Below, piece by piece: positions 1-9,176 of a stretch of DNA of 64,000 nt (the first letter of the stretch is position 1; each line of letters opens with the position of its first letter). Source of the stretch: Sporosarcina sp. FSL K6-2383 (GTDB lineage: Bacteria > Bacillota > Bacilli > Bacillales_A > Planococcaceae); NCBI RefSeq assembly GCF_038618305.1, contig NZ_CP152017.1, positions 2,829,501-2,893,500 of the forward strand. The letters are read 5' to 3'. Under the pieces are notes generated by a model. The model ran no database searches. It was not told the origin of the DNA and was given only the letters and a program-made list of their open reading frames with translations. The position numbers were made by a program, and so were the translations under genes.

Positions 1-1267
1 CTGCAAGCTTTCTCACTTCATCCGCAACTACACTAAATCCTTTTCCTGCTTCTCCTGCACGTGCCGCTTCAATCGCAGCATTCAGCGCTAGTAGATTGAT
101 TTGATCTGAAATTGCCGTAATAATATTTATAATTTGCCCAACTTCATTAGACCTTGTATTCATTTGTTGAGTAATAGCCATAGAGATTTCAACTGAGCCC
201 GTTATCGTATCAATTCCTTTAATCGAATCTACAATCAGGTGATTTCCCTGCTCAGCTTCATGGGATGCATCTATCGATTCTTCAGTTACTTTCATAGAGG
301 CATCTGCTATTTCTTGAATACCTATTGTGATTTGTTCAAGTGCTAGCAAATTTTGTGACGCACTACTTGCTAACGTATCACTCGTAGTTGATACTTCCTG
401 CGTCATAATCGTCGTATGATTGACTACTTCTGTCATTTGCTCCGCACTATAAGTCATTTCCTCAGAGGAAGTGATTACATTATCCGTCGCTGTATTGACA
501 TGTTCAATGGTATTTTTCAGTTCTTGCTGCATGTTACCGAAACTGTATGCAAGATGACCAATTTCATCTTGACTTTTCACACTGACTTTCTTTGTTAAGT
601 CACCTTCAGCCACGATTTCCGTAAACCTAACTAATTGCTGAACTGGCTTCGTAATTTTTGTAGATACAATATAAGAAATTATACCGCCCAGCAATAATGC
701 CCCTAGCGCTAACGCGATACTAATAAATAAGATTGTACGTTTTAAATCAGGGATAAATTTTGCATCCTGATCCAACCCGATAATAGAATCGGTACCTTCT
801 ATATGTAAATAGATTGATTTGTGTACACCATACTCATCCTCATAAATTTCACTAATCAATGGCTGATTAATAGTTAGCGCATCATTTTGTTCATCCTTAA
901 ATGCATAGGGCGTCAGATAGTCTTCCGAGTCAGATAGAGCAAGAATTACATCCTCACTATCAACCTTACTCATAATATAAACATTTTCAAAACCACTTGT
1001 ATCACGAGATTTATTGATGATATCCACTAATTCTCCATGAACCTGTTGATTTGTCTTTGCCTCATTGATCATCTTTGCATCAATATTATTCTTTAAGTCA
1101 ACTAAGTTTGAACTTAGCAATCTTTCAAACTGTGGAATAACGTTCTTATTGACAATAGATGTTGTCTGAAGGTAAAAAATCACACTAAATAATAGGGCTA
1201 CTATCGCAATTGGAATAATTGTTCCAAGCATTATTTTTGTTCTGATTGATCCCTTTTGTTTAAACAA
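1..1267 (-). CDS. Methyl-accepting chemotaxis protein (C-terminus cut by window)
   Basis: This is a membrane chemoreceptor that signals through CheW/CheA. A TTG start at 1267 follows an AGGAGG box at 1275-1280 with 7 nt spacing. The protein opens [14 protein letters not shown] with TM1 at about residues 12-34. A short extracytoplasmic sensor of roughly 140 residues follows (single-Cache size, smaller than the double-Cache receptors of B. subtilis), then TM2 at about 174-201, a HAMP linker and the methyl-accepting coiled coil. The conserved hairpin tip ([20 protein letters not shown]) is encoded at about 45-100, so the end beyond the window is mostly the return helix. It begins 19 bp after the ATP-grasp gene, so the two are probably cotranscribed. 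The ligand is unknown. Confidence 0.93.
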   Translation of the reverse strand, partial: MFKQKGSIRTKIMLGTIIPIAIVALLFSVIFYLQTTSIVNKNVIPQFERLLSSNLVDLKNNIDAKMINEAKTNQQVHGELVDIINKSRDTSGFENVYIMSKVDSEDVILALSDSEDYLTPYAFKDEQNDALTINQPLISEIYEDEYGVHKSIYLHIEGTDSIIGLDQDAKFIPDLKRTILFISIALALGALLLGGIISYIVSTKITKPVQQLVRFTEIVAEGDLTKKVSVKSQDEIGHLAYSFGNMQQELKNTIEHVNTATDNVITSSEEMTYSAEQMTEVVNHTTIMTQEVSTTSDTLASSASQNLLALEQITIGIQEIADASMKVTEESIDASHEAEQGNHLIVDSIKGIDTITGSVEISMAITQQMNTRSNEVGQIINIITAISDQINLLALNAAIEAARAGEAGKGFSVVADEVRKLA

Positions 1268-1286
1268 ATTAATTCCTCCTAAATAG

Positions 1287-2459
1287 TTATATAAGCTGTG
1301 GTTCTAAATGCGAAATAAAATTACTTAAATCAAGTGCAAGTAAACGTTTATTTTCATCCCATGTATACTGTTTAAAAAATACAACTGAAAAAATAGGATA
1401 CTCCTTGTAATCCATATGTCTATATTCAAGGATTTCCTCGAACTGTTGTTGAAAACGCTCATGGTCCACTGCTTGAATGGATTCAAGCGAAATGGATGGG
1501 TCAAATTCCGCGCAAAGAAAACTGTAAATCCCATCATCCATAGCTTCTATTTTCTCTTCCCAATTTGGTTCTAACTGGTTGAAATAATAGTCATAGACAT
1601 TTACTCCGTAAGCATGTACACCTAGTTCTGTCGTACCGATACCTGCAAAACGGAATGGATTCACTTCAATTGGTACGACTTTCCCGTCTTTCGTTATCCT
1701 AACTTCAAAATGGAGTGGGAATGACGCAAGCGAATCAATATTTCTAAGCTTTTCCAAAAAATTAGTAATTGGAATAAGTGTCTCTTTTAACACTTGTTTA
1801 CTCGTGTAATAAATACGGTCACTCATGTCTCTGTCATTAGCAAACATTCGCTGGAATAAATTTAAAATGACTGGTTTCCCTTCCTTAGTAAAATATGCAT
1901 CAATTGCATACTCTTCCCCTTGAATAAGTTCTTCTATGATGACAGTTTGACTATCTATTACATCACTAGGGTACGCCGATGCGGAGTGGTTAATATCGGC
2001 TATTAACTTCTCAACAGTACTATACCAGTCCCCAATGCAATCTATTCTGTAAACCCCTACGCTGGAATATCCAATAATCGGTTTAATGATAATAGGAAAT
2101 GGGATTGAATCTAGGGATAACTCATATAAATCTCGAATAGAAACCTCCCTAAAATAGAATGAGGGATAAATCTTCGTCATTCTTCTTCTAAATTCCGCTT
2201 TGTTTTTAAACAATGATGTCCACTCGGCGAATTTACTCTCAGGCAAGTACTTCGTTAACATGGTCAGACCATTTTCTGAATTAAATAACAGTGGAGCAGA
2301 CAAATTCTCTAATTGTTCAAAAAATAAATCCCCATCGAGTAAAGTAAGTTTTTCCTCCTCTGGGACCTTTACATCTCCTAATTTTAAAACCGGAACATCC
2401 AACCGTTGTAAAGTTGAAGAAAGTAGAGCTGATACATAAGGCTTGTCTAGTATGATCAT
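1287..2459 (-). CDS. ATP-grasp domain protein (carboxylate-amine ligase-like)
   Basis: This 390-residue protein has an ATP-grasp fold. It shows a Lys-containing strand ([20 protein letters not shown], about 120-140), a lid/adenine segment ([15 protein letters not shown]) and a metal-binding end ([19 protein letters not shown]) where Glu and Asn would coordinate Mg. Members of this superfamily activate a carboxylate as acyl-phosphate and join it to an amine or thiol; the substrates here cannot be read from the sequence. Its N-terminal 100 residues resemble the pre-ATP-grasp domain of carboxylate-amine ligases. It is followed after 19 bp by a chemoreceptor gene in the same direction, an unusual pairing. 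The start ATG at 2459 has only a weak upstream purine stretch. Confidence 0.75.
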   Translation of the reverse strand: MIILDKPYVSALLSSTLQRLDVPVLKLGDVKVPEEEKLTLLDGDLFFEQLENLSAPLLFNSENGLTMLTKYLPESKFAEWTSLFKNKAEFRRRMTKIYPSFYFREVSIRDLYELSLDSIPFPIIIKPIIGYSSVGVYRIDCIGDWYSTVEKLIADINHSASAYPSDVIDSQTVIIEELIQGEEYAIDAYFTKEGKPVILNLFQRMFANDRDMSDRIYYTSKQVLKETLIPITNFLEKLRNIDSLASFPLHFEVRITKDGKVVPIEVNPFRFAGIGTTELGVHAYGVNVYDYYFNQLEPNWEEKIEAMDDGIYSFLCAEFDPSISLESIQAVDHERFQQQFEEILEYRHMDYKEYPIFSVVFFKQYTWDENKRLLALDLSNFISHLEPQLI

Positions 2460-3013
2460 TTTATTCTCCTTATTTTGTTTTTCTTTGTTAAATTACTATA
2501 TTCGGATTGCTATCCGCTCATATAATTAGTATTTCTCGACAGTATCTAAAGACTTTTAAAATAGATAACTTTAATCCAAAAGACCTGCCAATTACTAAAA
2601 AATATGCAGTTAATAGCTCCTATCATCATACCTACTCAGTACAATAATTGCTATATATTGTATTAAAGAACCATTATTTGATATTTTTTGAATTAATATT
2701 TTTTTGTTGACTAATGTAATTTTTTCATATTACTATTTTAGTATTTTTAAAATAAAAACATATTAAAGTATTATTTATTATTTTAAAATCCTTCTATTCC
2801 GGCTTATTCCTTTGTAAATCATTTAAATATGGAATAAGCCATAAATAATAAAAACACATGACAGCACGCTCGGAATCCAATATATGTAAAAATCTCCCAT
2901 CAAAAACTATGTATTCTCCAAATATATTCATTATGATCAGACACACAATATTCAAATTTCAAAATAGTTACCACCAAACATGCTACACTTTCAACGAAAC
3001 TCAATGATGAATG
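2460..3013. other. AT-rich intergenic region without a gene
   Basis: No convincing coding sequence is present. The stretch 2640-2800 is extremely AT-rich and presumably holds the promoter of the ATP-grasp gene. A perfect 10-bp inverted repeat (GGCTTATTCC at 2801-2810 and its complement at 2831-2840) surrounds a 20-nt AT-rich loop; its role is unknown. Confidence 0.6.
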
Positions 3014-3060
3014 CAAAAAACACCAACTTTCACGTTTTTCAGTGAGAGTTGATGTTTTTT
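3014..3060. terminator. Bidirectional terminator-like hairpin
   Basis: The arms AAAAAACACCAACT and AGTTGATGTTTTTT are near-perfect complements, so either strand gives a stem followed by a run of T. It lies downstream of hisC and is the likely final terminator of the histidine operon. Confidence 0.7.
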
Positions 3061-3098
3061 GAACTACTAACATTATTTTATTACACCTCAAATCAAGT

Positions 3099-3171
3099 GA
3101 AAATTTGTGACATCTGCCACAGACCTAACCAGAACCAACAGGGAGTTTCGACTCTCTGTTGGTTCTGGTTA
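3099..3171. repeat. Degenerate copy A of the dispersed intergenic repeat, with a long hairpin
   Basis: The segment TTGTGACATCTGCCACAG at about 3105 resembles the TCCGTGACATCCGCCGGAG block of copies B and F. It is followed by a hairpin with 15-bp arms (AACCAGAACCAACAG and its complement, 3127-3170) immediately behind the hisC stop codon. There is no clear T run, so this is not an obvious intrinsic terminator. Confidence 0.5.
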
Positions 3172-3175
3172 AAGC

Positions 3176-4231
3176 TTATAATATCTCTGTCAATTTCTCT
3201 AGCAATCGCTCCATCTGCTCATCCGTACCAATGGTCATCCGTAAATAATTATCAATCCCCGGCTTGTTGAAGTACCTAACAAGTACACCTTCTTTTTTCA
3301 ATTCATTGTATAGACGCTCTGCTGAAACAGAACTATGAGAAGCAAAAATGAAATTTGCTTGCGAAGGTAGGACGGCAAATCCAAGTTGCTTTAACGCAAC
3401 AGTTGTCTCGTTGCGCGTAGCAATAATCTTCGCAGTTATCTCCTTAAAATAAGCTTCATCTTCAAATGCAGCCTTAGCTCCGACAAGTGCCAGTCGATCT
3501 AATGTATAGGAGTTGAAAGAATCTTTAATGCGAATGAGCGCATCTATCAACGAATGATTGCCCATTGCGAAACCAACACGCAATCCTGCTAACGAACGCG
3601 ATTTCGATGTCGTCTGAACGACGAGTAGATTATCGTATTGCTGAATCAATTCTGCCACGGATTTTGCTGCAAAATCAATATAAGCCTCATCAATGATCAC
3701 TACTCGATCGGGATTATTTTTCACAATCTCTTCAATAGTATCCAGTTCAGCATAGAGACTCGTCGGTGCATTCGGGTTCGGCAAAATGACACCACCCTTT
3801 GATTGAAAGAACTTGTCAATCTGCAATGTGAAATCCCTATTTAATGGAACTTCTTCATATGGAATATCAAACAGCTTGGCGTACACCGGATAAAAACTGT
3901 ATGTAACGTCTGGAAAACGGATGGGCTGACCCGGCTCAAAAAAGGCCATAAAAGAAAATGCCAATACTTCGTCTGATCCATTGCCAACGAACACTTCATC
4001 GGCAGTTAGTCCATACTGCCGCCCAATCGTCTCACGCAAATCATCTGCGGTGGGAGATGGATACAATTGAAGATTACGCTCCATTTCTCCACGAATGGCC
4101 TCCATCACTTTCGGACTTGGCGGATACGGGTTTTCATTCGTATTGAGCTTCACAATCTTCTGTTGATTTACTTGTTCACCTGGTACATAAGGCTCCGTTC
4201 GCTTCACCATACTGCTCCAAAATTTACTCAT
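3176..4231 (-). CDS. hisC: Histidinol-phosphate aminotransferase
   Basis: This is a PLP-dependent class II aminotransferase that converts imidazole acetol-phosphate plus glutamate to histidinol-phosphate. The start at 4231 ([20 protein letters not shown]) gives 351 residues, the family norm; an upstream in-frame ATG at 4282 would add 17 residues read through hisIE. Visible motifs are [12 protein letters not shown] (N-terminal substrate loop), [24 protein letters not shown], the Schiff-base lysine in [15 protein letters not shown], and an arginine near the C-terminus (NYLRMTIG). The ATG overlaps the hisIE stop by 8 nt, so the two are probably translationally coupled. It is the last gene of the operon. 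Confidence 0.95.
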   Translation of the reverse strand: MSKFWSSMVKRTEPYVPGEQVNQQKIVKLNTNENPYPPSPKVMEAIRGEMERNLQLYPSPTADDLRETIGRQYGLTADEVFVGNGSDEVLAFSFMAFFEPGQPIRFPDVTYSFYPVYAKLFDIPYEEVPLNRDFTLQIDKFFQSKGGVILPNPNAPTSLYAELDTIEEIVKNNPDRVVIIDEAYIDFAAKSVAELIQQYDNLLVVQTTSKSRSLAGLRVGFAMGNHSLIDALIRIKDSFNSYTLDRLALVGAKAAFEDEAYFKEITAKIIATRNETTVALKQLGFAVLPSQANFIFASHSSVSAERLYNELKKEGVLVRYFNKPGIDNYLRMTIGTDEQMERLLEKLTEIL

Positions 4232-4865
4232 CGCGCAACACTTCACGATTTGGCCGTCTTTTTCGCAATTCATTTTTGACATCTGCCACCGTCACACCAA
4301 GTTCTTCCATTAATACGAGCGAGTGATAGGTTAAATCCGCTAGCTCACTCGTCACCTCTGCTTTGTCACGATTTTTCGCACCAATGACAACTTCAGTTGT
4401 TTCTTCCCCAACTTTTTTCAGGATTTTATCTAGCCCTTCGCGGAATAAATACGTTGTGTACGAGCCTTCTACGGGATTATTGTGACGTTCTTTAATCTCA
4501 TCTACTACTTCCTGCACGACTTCTCGGCTTGATGTCGTTTGTTCAAAAGCCTTCTTATAGAAGCAAGTCTCTTCGCCTGTATGACAAGCCGGGCCTTGTG
4601 GTATAACTTGGACTAAAATCGCATCTTGGTCACAATCGAACAACAAGCGTTGGACTTGTTGACGATTGCCAGATGTTGCGCCTTTATTCCATAGTTCCTG
4701 TCTAGAGCGACTGTAAAACCACGTTTCTTTCGTATCAATCGTTTTTTGCAATGCCTCTTCATTCATATAAGCGAGCATCAGGACCTTTCCTGTCCGGTCA
4801 TCTTGAACGATGGCAGGAATTAACCCGTTATTATCAAATGTCAGTTTGTCGATTTCGATTGTCAT
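4224..4865 (-). CDS. hisI: Bifunctional PRA-cyclohydrolase/PRA-PP pyrophosphohydrolase
   Basis: This 213-residue HisIE fusion performs steps 2 and 3 of histidine synthesis. Residues 1-115 are the HisI domain, with [19 protein letters not shown], the acidic metal cluster DCDQDA and the Cys pair in [11 protein letters not shown]. Residues 116-213 are HisE, an all-alpha MazG-like domain with [15 protein letters not shown]. The length matches the fused form common in Bacillales. A 205-bp gap separates it from hisF; that gap is filled by copy B of the structured repeat, whose conserved hairpin lies about 36 nt upstream of this start codon. Confidence 0.95.
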   Translation of the reverse strand: MTIEIDKLTFDNNGLIPAIVQDDRTGKVLMLAYMNEEALQKTIDTKETWFYSRSRQELWNKGATSGNRQQVQRLLFDCDQDAILVQVIPQGPACHTGEETCFYKKAFEQTTSSREVVQEVVDEIKERHNNPVEGSYTTYLFREGLDKILKKVGEETTEVVIGAKNRDKAEVTSELADLTYHSLVLMEELGVTVADVKNELRKRRPNREVLRDE

Positions 4866-4893
4866 AGTTAGTCATTCCCAACAGATGTATTTT

Positions 4894-5090
4894 GTTTAAA
4901 TCAATTACGCCTCGGAGTGATTGCGTCCGGATTTTTTTCGAGCTTACTCGAAAAGTTCCCCTAAAAATCCGTGACATCCGCCGGAGGCTTTATCTAGATT
5001 CAGCCGAAGTTTGGACTTCAACTGAATGAAAAGCTATTCTTATTCACTACACGACTTATGGAAGTGGTCGTTATCGGCTGAATTTAGATA
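4894..5090. repeat. Copy B of the dispersed structured repeat, between hisF and hisIE
   Basis: On the plus strand it begins TTTAAATCAATTACGCC. A stem CAATTAC (4902-4908)/GTGATTG (4917-4923) comes first. A closing arm GTCCGGATTTTT then pairs with AAAAATCCG (about 4963-4971) around an inner CGAG...CTCG hairpin. The block GTGACATCCGCCGGAGGC follows. The right arm TATCTAAATTCAGCCGA (in minus sense, 5074-5090) is part of the 3' end of hisF and mirrors 4991-5007. In mRNA sense the element occupies the 5' leader of hisIE. Confidence 0.8.
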
Positions 5091-5817
5091 AGTATTGTTT
5101 TAATTCGCCAATGTGAATATCTTCAAAATGGAAAACGGATGCTGCAAGTGCTGCGTCAGCTTTCCCTTCCGTCAATACGGTATGGAAGTGCTCAGGCTTA
5201 CCTGCACCACCGCTGGCAATGACAGGAATCGTGACGGCCTCTGCAATCGTGCGTGTCAATTCGAGGTTATAACCGTCCTTAACGCCGTCTTCGCCAATAC
5301 TGTTGACGACTAATTCTCCAGCGCCAAGTTGTTCAGCTCTTATCGCCCACTCAATGGCATCCATCCCCGTATCTTCCATACCCCCCTTGGCAAATACCGA
5401 CCATTTACCAGGCCCTACTTCGTTGACATCCATTGATAGGATAATTCGTTCAGAACCGAATTTTTTCGCCGCCTCTTCAATTAAAGATGGATTCGTTAGC
5501 GCTGCACTATTGATGGATACTTTATCGCCACCGGCATCAAAAACCTTTTGAATATCTTCAATCGTCCGAATACCACCACCGACGATAAATGGAATCGGCA
5601 CTTCATTCGCAATTTCAGCAATCAAATCGAGAAACATGGCGCGGTTATTCGTTGACGCGGCAATATCGTAAAATACCAGTTCATCTGCACCGTCCGCTAC
5701 ATATTTTCGAGCCAGTGTGAGTGGATCTGCCACTTCTTTCACCTCAAGAAATTTCTTGCCTTTTACAACCTTACCGTTATCAAAATCTAAGCATGGAATA
5801 ATTCGATTACTTGCCAT
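5071..5817 (-). CDS. hisF: Imidazole glycerol phosphate synthase cyclase subunit
   Basis: This 248-residue (beta/alpha)8 barrel normally forms IGP and AICAR from PRFAR with ammonia delivered by HisH. The catalytic acids D11 (CLDF) and D130 (LSMDV) are present. So are the ammonia-gate residues described for the Thermotoga enzyme (R5, E46, K99, E168) and D98, which contacts HisH. The loop after K19 reads [14 protein letters not shown] instead of the usual VNF/TNF-type sequence. hisH is missing from this operon, so the ammonia source is an open question. hisF overlaps the end of hisA by 11 nt. Its last six codons coincide with an arm of repeat copy B. Confidence 0.95.
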   Translation of the reverse strand: MASNRIIPCLDFDNGKVVKGKKFLEVKEVADPLTLARKYVADGADELVFYDIAASTNNRAMFLDLIAEIANEVPIPFIVGGGIRTIEDIQKVFDAGGDKVSINSAALTNPSLIEEAAKKFGSERIILSMDVNEVGPGKWSVFAKGGMEDTGMDAIEWAIRAEQLGAGELVVNSIGEDGVKDGYNLELTRTIAEAVTIPVIASGGAGKPEHFHTVLTEGKADAALAASVFHFEDIHIGELKQYLSKFSR

Positions 5818-6529
5818 CGTTGTCGTCCTCCAATAGTTTGATTAAGGATAATTTGCCTTCGTATAACGCTTTGCCAATAATTGCTCCGTACATATTTAAT
5901 TCGCGTAATTTTGCAATATCTTGCTCCGTAGAAACTCCACCTGATGCGATAATATCAATGCTCGACGCATTATTCATCATTTCTAATTCAACTAGATTAG
6001 GCCCTTGCAACATGCCATCTTTCAAAATATCTGTATAGACAACTGTTTGAACGCCAATTTCCACTAGCTGTTGCAGCAGGTCGACTGCTTTGACATCACT
6101 CAACTCTGTCCAGCCATCTGTCGCCACAAATCCACCCCTTGCATCGATGGACACTGCAATTTTGTCGCCATATTTTTCAACAGCTTCTTTTAGAAATTGC
6201 TGATCTTGGATAGCTGCTGTTCCGATAATCACTCGACTGACACCTGAAGCAATATGTGCGTCAACAATTTCCATATTCCGAATGCCTCCACCGACTTGCA
6301 CAGGGACAGATACACTCGCCGCAATCGCTCGAATGGCTTCTTTGTTCGATGAATTACCCGTTTTTGCCCCGTCCAAATCCACAACATGGATATAAGCAGC
6401 ACCTTGCTGTTCCCACTCTTTCGCCATCGCAGTTGGTGAATCGTTGTAAATAATTTCTTGATCGTAATCTCCTTGAATCAATCGAACACATTTCCCATCT
6501 CGAATATCGATGGCTGGAAATAAAATCAT
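5807..6529 (-). CDS. hisA: ProFAR isomerase (phosphoribosylformimino-AICAR-P isomerase)
   Basis: This barrel enzyme opens the ribose ring of ProFAR to give PRFAR, the HisF substrate. The start at 6529 gives 240 residues beginning [17 protein letters not shown], with catalytic D8. The second catalytic Asp is probably in [14 protein letters not shown]. An AAGGGGG ribosome site lies 7-8 nt upstream. The frame stays open for 32 more codons to 6625, but those codons are the 21-bp tandem repeat (repeating Tyr-Trp-Arg) and have no counterpart in HisA, so I reject that start. Confidence 0.95.
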   Translation of the reverse strand: MILFPAIDIRDGKCVRLIQGDYDQEIIYNDSPTAMAKEWEQQGAAYIHVVDLDGAKTGNSSNKEAIRAIAASVSVPVQVGGGIRNMEIVDAHIASGVSRVIIGTAAIQDQQFLKEAVEKYGDKIAVSIDARGGFVATDGWTELSDVKAVDLLQQLVEIGVQTVVYTDILKDGMLQGPNLVELEMMNNASSIDIIASGGVSTEQDIAKLRELNMYGAIIGKALYEGKLSLIKLLEDDNDGK

Positions 6530-6569
6530 GATGATGCCCCCTTTTTCTATCGGTAGTAAAGTCCTAATT

Positions 6570-6674
6570 CGCCAATAAGTTGACTGTAAGCGCCAATAAC
6601 TTGGTCCTGAACGCCAATAAGTCATCTGTAAGCGCCAATAAACAGCCGGTGAACGCCAATATCTTCGCTCCGGA
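6570..6674. repeat. Five tandem 21-bp units between hisB and hisA
   Basis: Units start at 6570, 6591, 6612, 6633 and 6654, each with CGCCAATA followed by a variable 12-13 nt. On the coding strand the core reads TATTGGCG, spaced exactly two helical turns. The array occupies nearly the whole hisB-hisA gap, where hisH is found in many relatives. Because 21 is a multiple of three and no stop occurs, it remains open in the hisA frame. Confidence 0.9.
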
Positions 6675-6678
6675 TGCT

Positions 6679-7263
6679 TTACAGCACGCCTTTTGTAGAT
6701 GGCACACCTTTTACATCTGGGTTAATCGTACTTGCAACCCGCAATGCTCTGCCGAAGCCTTTGAAAATCGATTCGATAATATGGTGTGTGTTTTTGCCAT
6801 ATTGTAAATTGATGTGTAAGTTGATTTTCGCGTTATTCGTAAATGCTAGAAAAAATTCTTCCACAAGTTCGGTATCGAAATCGCCGACTTTATCCTTCAT
6901 ACCTTCAACATTGAAAACAAGATACGAACGTCCGCTAATATCAAGTGAAACCGTGGAAAGCGCCTCGTCCATCGGCGTTGACACTGTCGCATAGCGCTCG
7001 ATGCCTTCTTTCGTGCCAATGGTATCATAAAATGCTTGTCCTAATACGATGCCAATATCTTCAACTGAATGATGCTGGTCCACTTCTGTATCACCATCAC
7101 AATCAACCTTTAAATCAAATCGTCCATGCTTCGTGAATAATGTCAGCATATGATCGAAAAAACCTACACCTGTTTGAATATCTGTTTCCCCGCTGCCATC
7201 AATTGCGAAGTCTAGCTTAATTTTCGTTTCTGCCGTTTGCCTTGAAATCGATTTACTACGCAT
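6679..7263 (-). CDS. hisB: Imidazoleglycerol-phosphate dehydratase
   Basis: This monofunctional 194-residue dehydratase converts IGP to imidazole acetol-phosphate at a di-manganese site. The duplicated metal-binding motifs are visible: GFFDHMLTLF, DQHHSVEDIG, and the second set LVEEFF and NTHHIIESIFKGF. The N-terminus MRSKSISRQTAETKI is typical. It overlaps the hisD stop by 8 nt. Its 3' end is directly followed by the 21-bp tandem repeat rather than by hisH. Confidence 0.96.
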   Translation of the reverse strand: MRSKSISRQTAETKIKLDFAIDGSGETDIQTGVGFFDHMLTLFTKHGRFDLKVDCDGDTEVDQHHSVEDIGIVLGQAFYDTIGTKEGIERYATVSTPMDEALSTVSLDISGRSYLVFNVEGMKDKVGDFDTELVEEFFLAFTNNAKINLHINLQYGKNTHHIIESIFKGFGRALRVASTINPDVKGVPSTKGVL

Positions 7264-8542
7264 TGTATCCCGCCTTTCTTACTTGAATCGAATTTGCATG
7301 GGCCGTTAAGCCTTCTGCATTCGCAATCGTTATAATGTCATCCGCAACGTCTTGCAACGCTTGCGCTGTGTACTGGATAATACTTGATTTTTTCATAAAA
7401 TCATAAACGCCTAGTGGCGAAGAAAATGCCGATGTTCCACTTGTTGGCAACGTATGATTCGGTCCCGCCATATAATCGCCCAATGCTTCTGGTGAATAAT
7501 TTCCTAAGAAAATAGCCCCCGCATTATGAATGAACGCCAATTGCTCCATCGGATTTTCCACCATGAGTTGTAAATGCTCCGGTGCCAATTCATTAACAAA
7601 TTGATAGGCCTCTTCCAATGAATCAACAAGCAAAATACGGCCGTTATCCGTAATAGATGCTTCAATGATACCCTTGCGATCTGCCTGCTCCATTTGTTTG
7701 GTCACTTGCTGTTGAAGAGCTTCGGCAAATGCTGAGCTCGTCGTCACACAAATCGCTGTCGCTCGCTCGTCATGCTCCGCTTGTGATAGCAAATCAGCAG
7801 CCACATACTCCGCCACCGCCGTATCATCCGCTACAACACAAATTTCACTTGGACCCGCAATCATATCAATCGCGACATCCCCAAATACCCATTTTTTCGC
7901 ACGTGCCACATAGGCATTTCCCGGTCCTGTAATCTTCACTACTTCTTCTACCGTTTCCGTGCCATAGGCTAACGCCGCAATTGCTTGTGCACCGCCAACT
8001 TTATAGACAACATCGACACCCGCTTCCCGTGCTGCCACAAGGACATGCGGATTCACTTTACCGTCTCGCTGCGGCGGCGTCACCATCGCAATGCGCCCCA
8101 CACCTGCGATTTTCGCTGGTAGAGCATTCATCAGAACCGTTGAAGGATATGCCGCTTTGCCGCCTGGTACATAAATGCCTACACTCTCAAGAGGCGTCAC
8201 TTTCTGTCCAAGAACAATCCCTTTATCTTGATTCACAAACCAGGATTTCTCTTTCTGTTCTTCATGGAATGCAGAGATATTATTCTTCGCTTTTCTTAAT
8301 GCCTGAAGAAACTCTTCCGTAATAAGCGTCTGTGCTTCCTCAAACTCTTCTTCTGTCACGATGAGCTGTTCCAGCTGTACCCCATCGAATTGCTCGGTAT
8401 AACTCCTTAATGCCGCATCCCCATTTTCACGAACTGTTCCGATAATTCCAAGCACAGTTTTATCGAAATCGAGGTCGTTATGTTGCACAGCATTCGCCTG
8501 ACTGTTTTCATCATTATATTGTGCCACAGTTACAATTCGCAT
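7256..8542 (-). CDS. hisD: Histidinol dehydrogenase
   Basis: This 428-residue zinc enzyme oxidises histidinol to histidine in two NAD-dependent steps, the last reactions of the pathway. Visible motifs are PGGKAAYPSTVLMNALPAK, KITGPGNAYVARAKK, MIAGPSE, the zinc/catalytic segment LLSQAEHDERATAI (Gln and His ligands), NHTLPTSGTSAF and, near the C-terminus, the EGLTAHANSI ligand. The ATG at 8542 lies 7 nt after hisG, so the genes are tightly packed. The length is normal and there is no truncation. Confidence 0.97.
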   Translation of the reverse strand: MRIVTVAQYNDENSQANAVQHNDLDFDKTVLGIIGTVRENGDAALRSYTEQFDGVQLEQLIVTEEEFEEAQTLITEEFLQALRKAKNNISAFHEEQKEKSWFVNQDKGIVLGQKVTPLESVGIYVPGGKAAYPSTVLMNALPAKIAGVGRIAMVTPPQRDGKVNPHVLVAAREAGVDVVYKVGGAQAIAALAYGTETVEEVVKITGPGNAYVARAKKWVFGDVAIDMIAGPSEICVVADDTAVAEYVAADLLSQAEHDERATAICVTTSSAFAEALQQQVTKQMEQADRKGIIEASITDNGRILLVDSLEEAYQFVNELAPEHLQLMVENPMEQLAFIHNAGAIFLGNYSPEALGDYMAGPNHTLPTSGTSAFSSPLGVYDFMKKSSIIQYTAQALQDVADDIITIANAEGLTAHANSIQVRKAGYNA

Positions 8543-8549
8543 GAACCCA

Positions 8550-9176
8550 TCACTCCAATGCCACTTTTAAGTCTGAGATAAACTGCTGAATTTGAGTCGT
8601 TTTTGTTGCATAACTCGCCTTATTGACAATCAAACGTGCACTAACATCGGCAATCTCCTCTAAGACAACCAAGCCATTTTCCCTTAATGTTGCACCTGAT
8701 TCAACAATATCCACGATGACATCAGACATACCAATCAGTGGCGCCAATTCGACTGAACCATTCAATTTAATCGTTTCAACCCGAATGCCTTTACCTTCAA
8801 AATAGTCTTTTGCCACAGCAGGATATTTGGATGCTACGACCAATGATGTACTGCTCGAAAACTCTTTATCTGGAAATCCTGCTACTGCCAGCTGACATTT
8901 TCCAATGCCAAGATCCAATAGCTCATAGACATCCACAGGATCTTCCATTATGGTATCCTTGCCCACAATGCCAATATCCGCCGCCCCTTTTTCTACGTAT
9001 ACAGGCACATCCACAGCCTTTACAAAAATAAGCTTTACTTTATCAGCATCATCGAAAATGACTAATTTTCTACTTCCATCATGAAACTCTGAAAATCGAA
9101 CACCGGCCTTATCCAAAAATGCTAACGCCTGATCAGCGGTGCGCCCTTTCGCCATCGCGACAGTAAGATGTGTCAT
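8550..9176 (-). CDS. hisG: ATP phosphoribosyltransferase, short form
   Basis: This catalyses the committed step, condensation of ATP with PRPP. At 208 residues it is the short HisG lacking the C-terminal ACT-like regulatory domain, so it needs HisZ, encoded just upstream. The PRPP-binding signature is present (DVIVDIVESGATLRENGL), as is the N-terminal MAKGRTADQALAFLDKAGV. The ATG overlaps the hisZ stop by 4 nt, matching obligate stoichiometric expression of the hetero-octamer. Confidence 0.96.
   Translation of the reverse strand: MTHLTVAMAKGRTADQALAFLDKAGVRFSEFHDGSRKLVIFDDADKVKLIFVKAVDVPVYVEKGAADIGIVGKDTIMEDPVDVYELLDLGIGKCQLAVAGFPDKEFSSSTSLVVASKYPAVAKDYFEGKGIRVETIKLNGSVELAPLIGMSDVIVDIVESGATLRENGLVVLEEIADVSARLIVNKASYATKTTQIQQFISDLKVALE

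Noticed and set aside
416..598. Plus-strand reading frame opposite the chemoreceptor gene
   Set aside because: It is a shadow of the methyl-accepting protein on the other strand, without ribosome site or family similarity.
2900..3091. 63-residue reading frame on the minus strand
   Set aside because: It runs through the bidirectional terminator at 3014-3060, has no ribosome site and no protein-like pattern.
6530..6625. N-terminal extension of HisA (repeated Tyr-Trp-Arg)
   Set aside because: It is the translated 21-bp tandem repeat; the conserved HisA N-terminus and a good ribosome site are at 6529.
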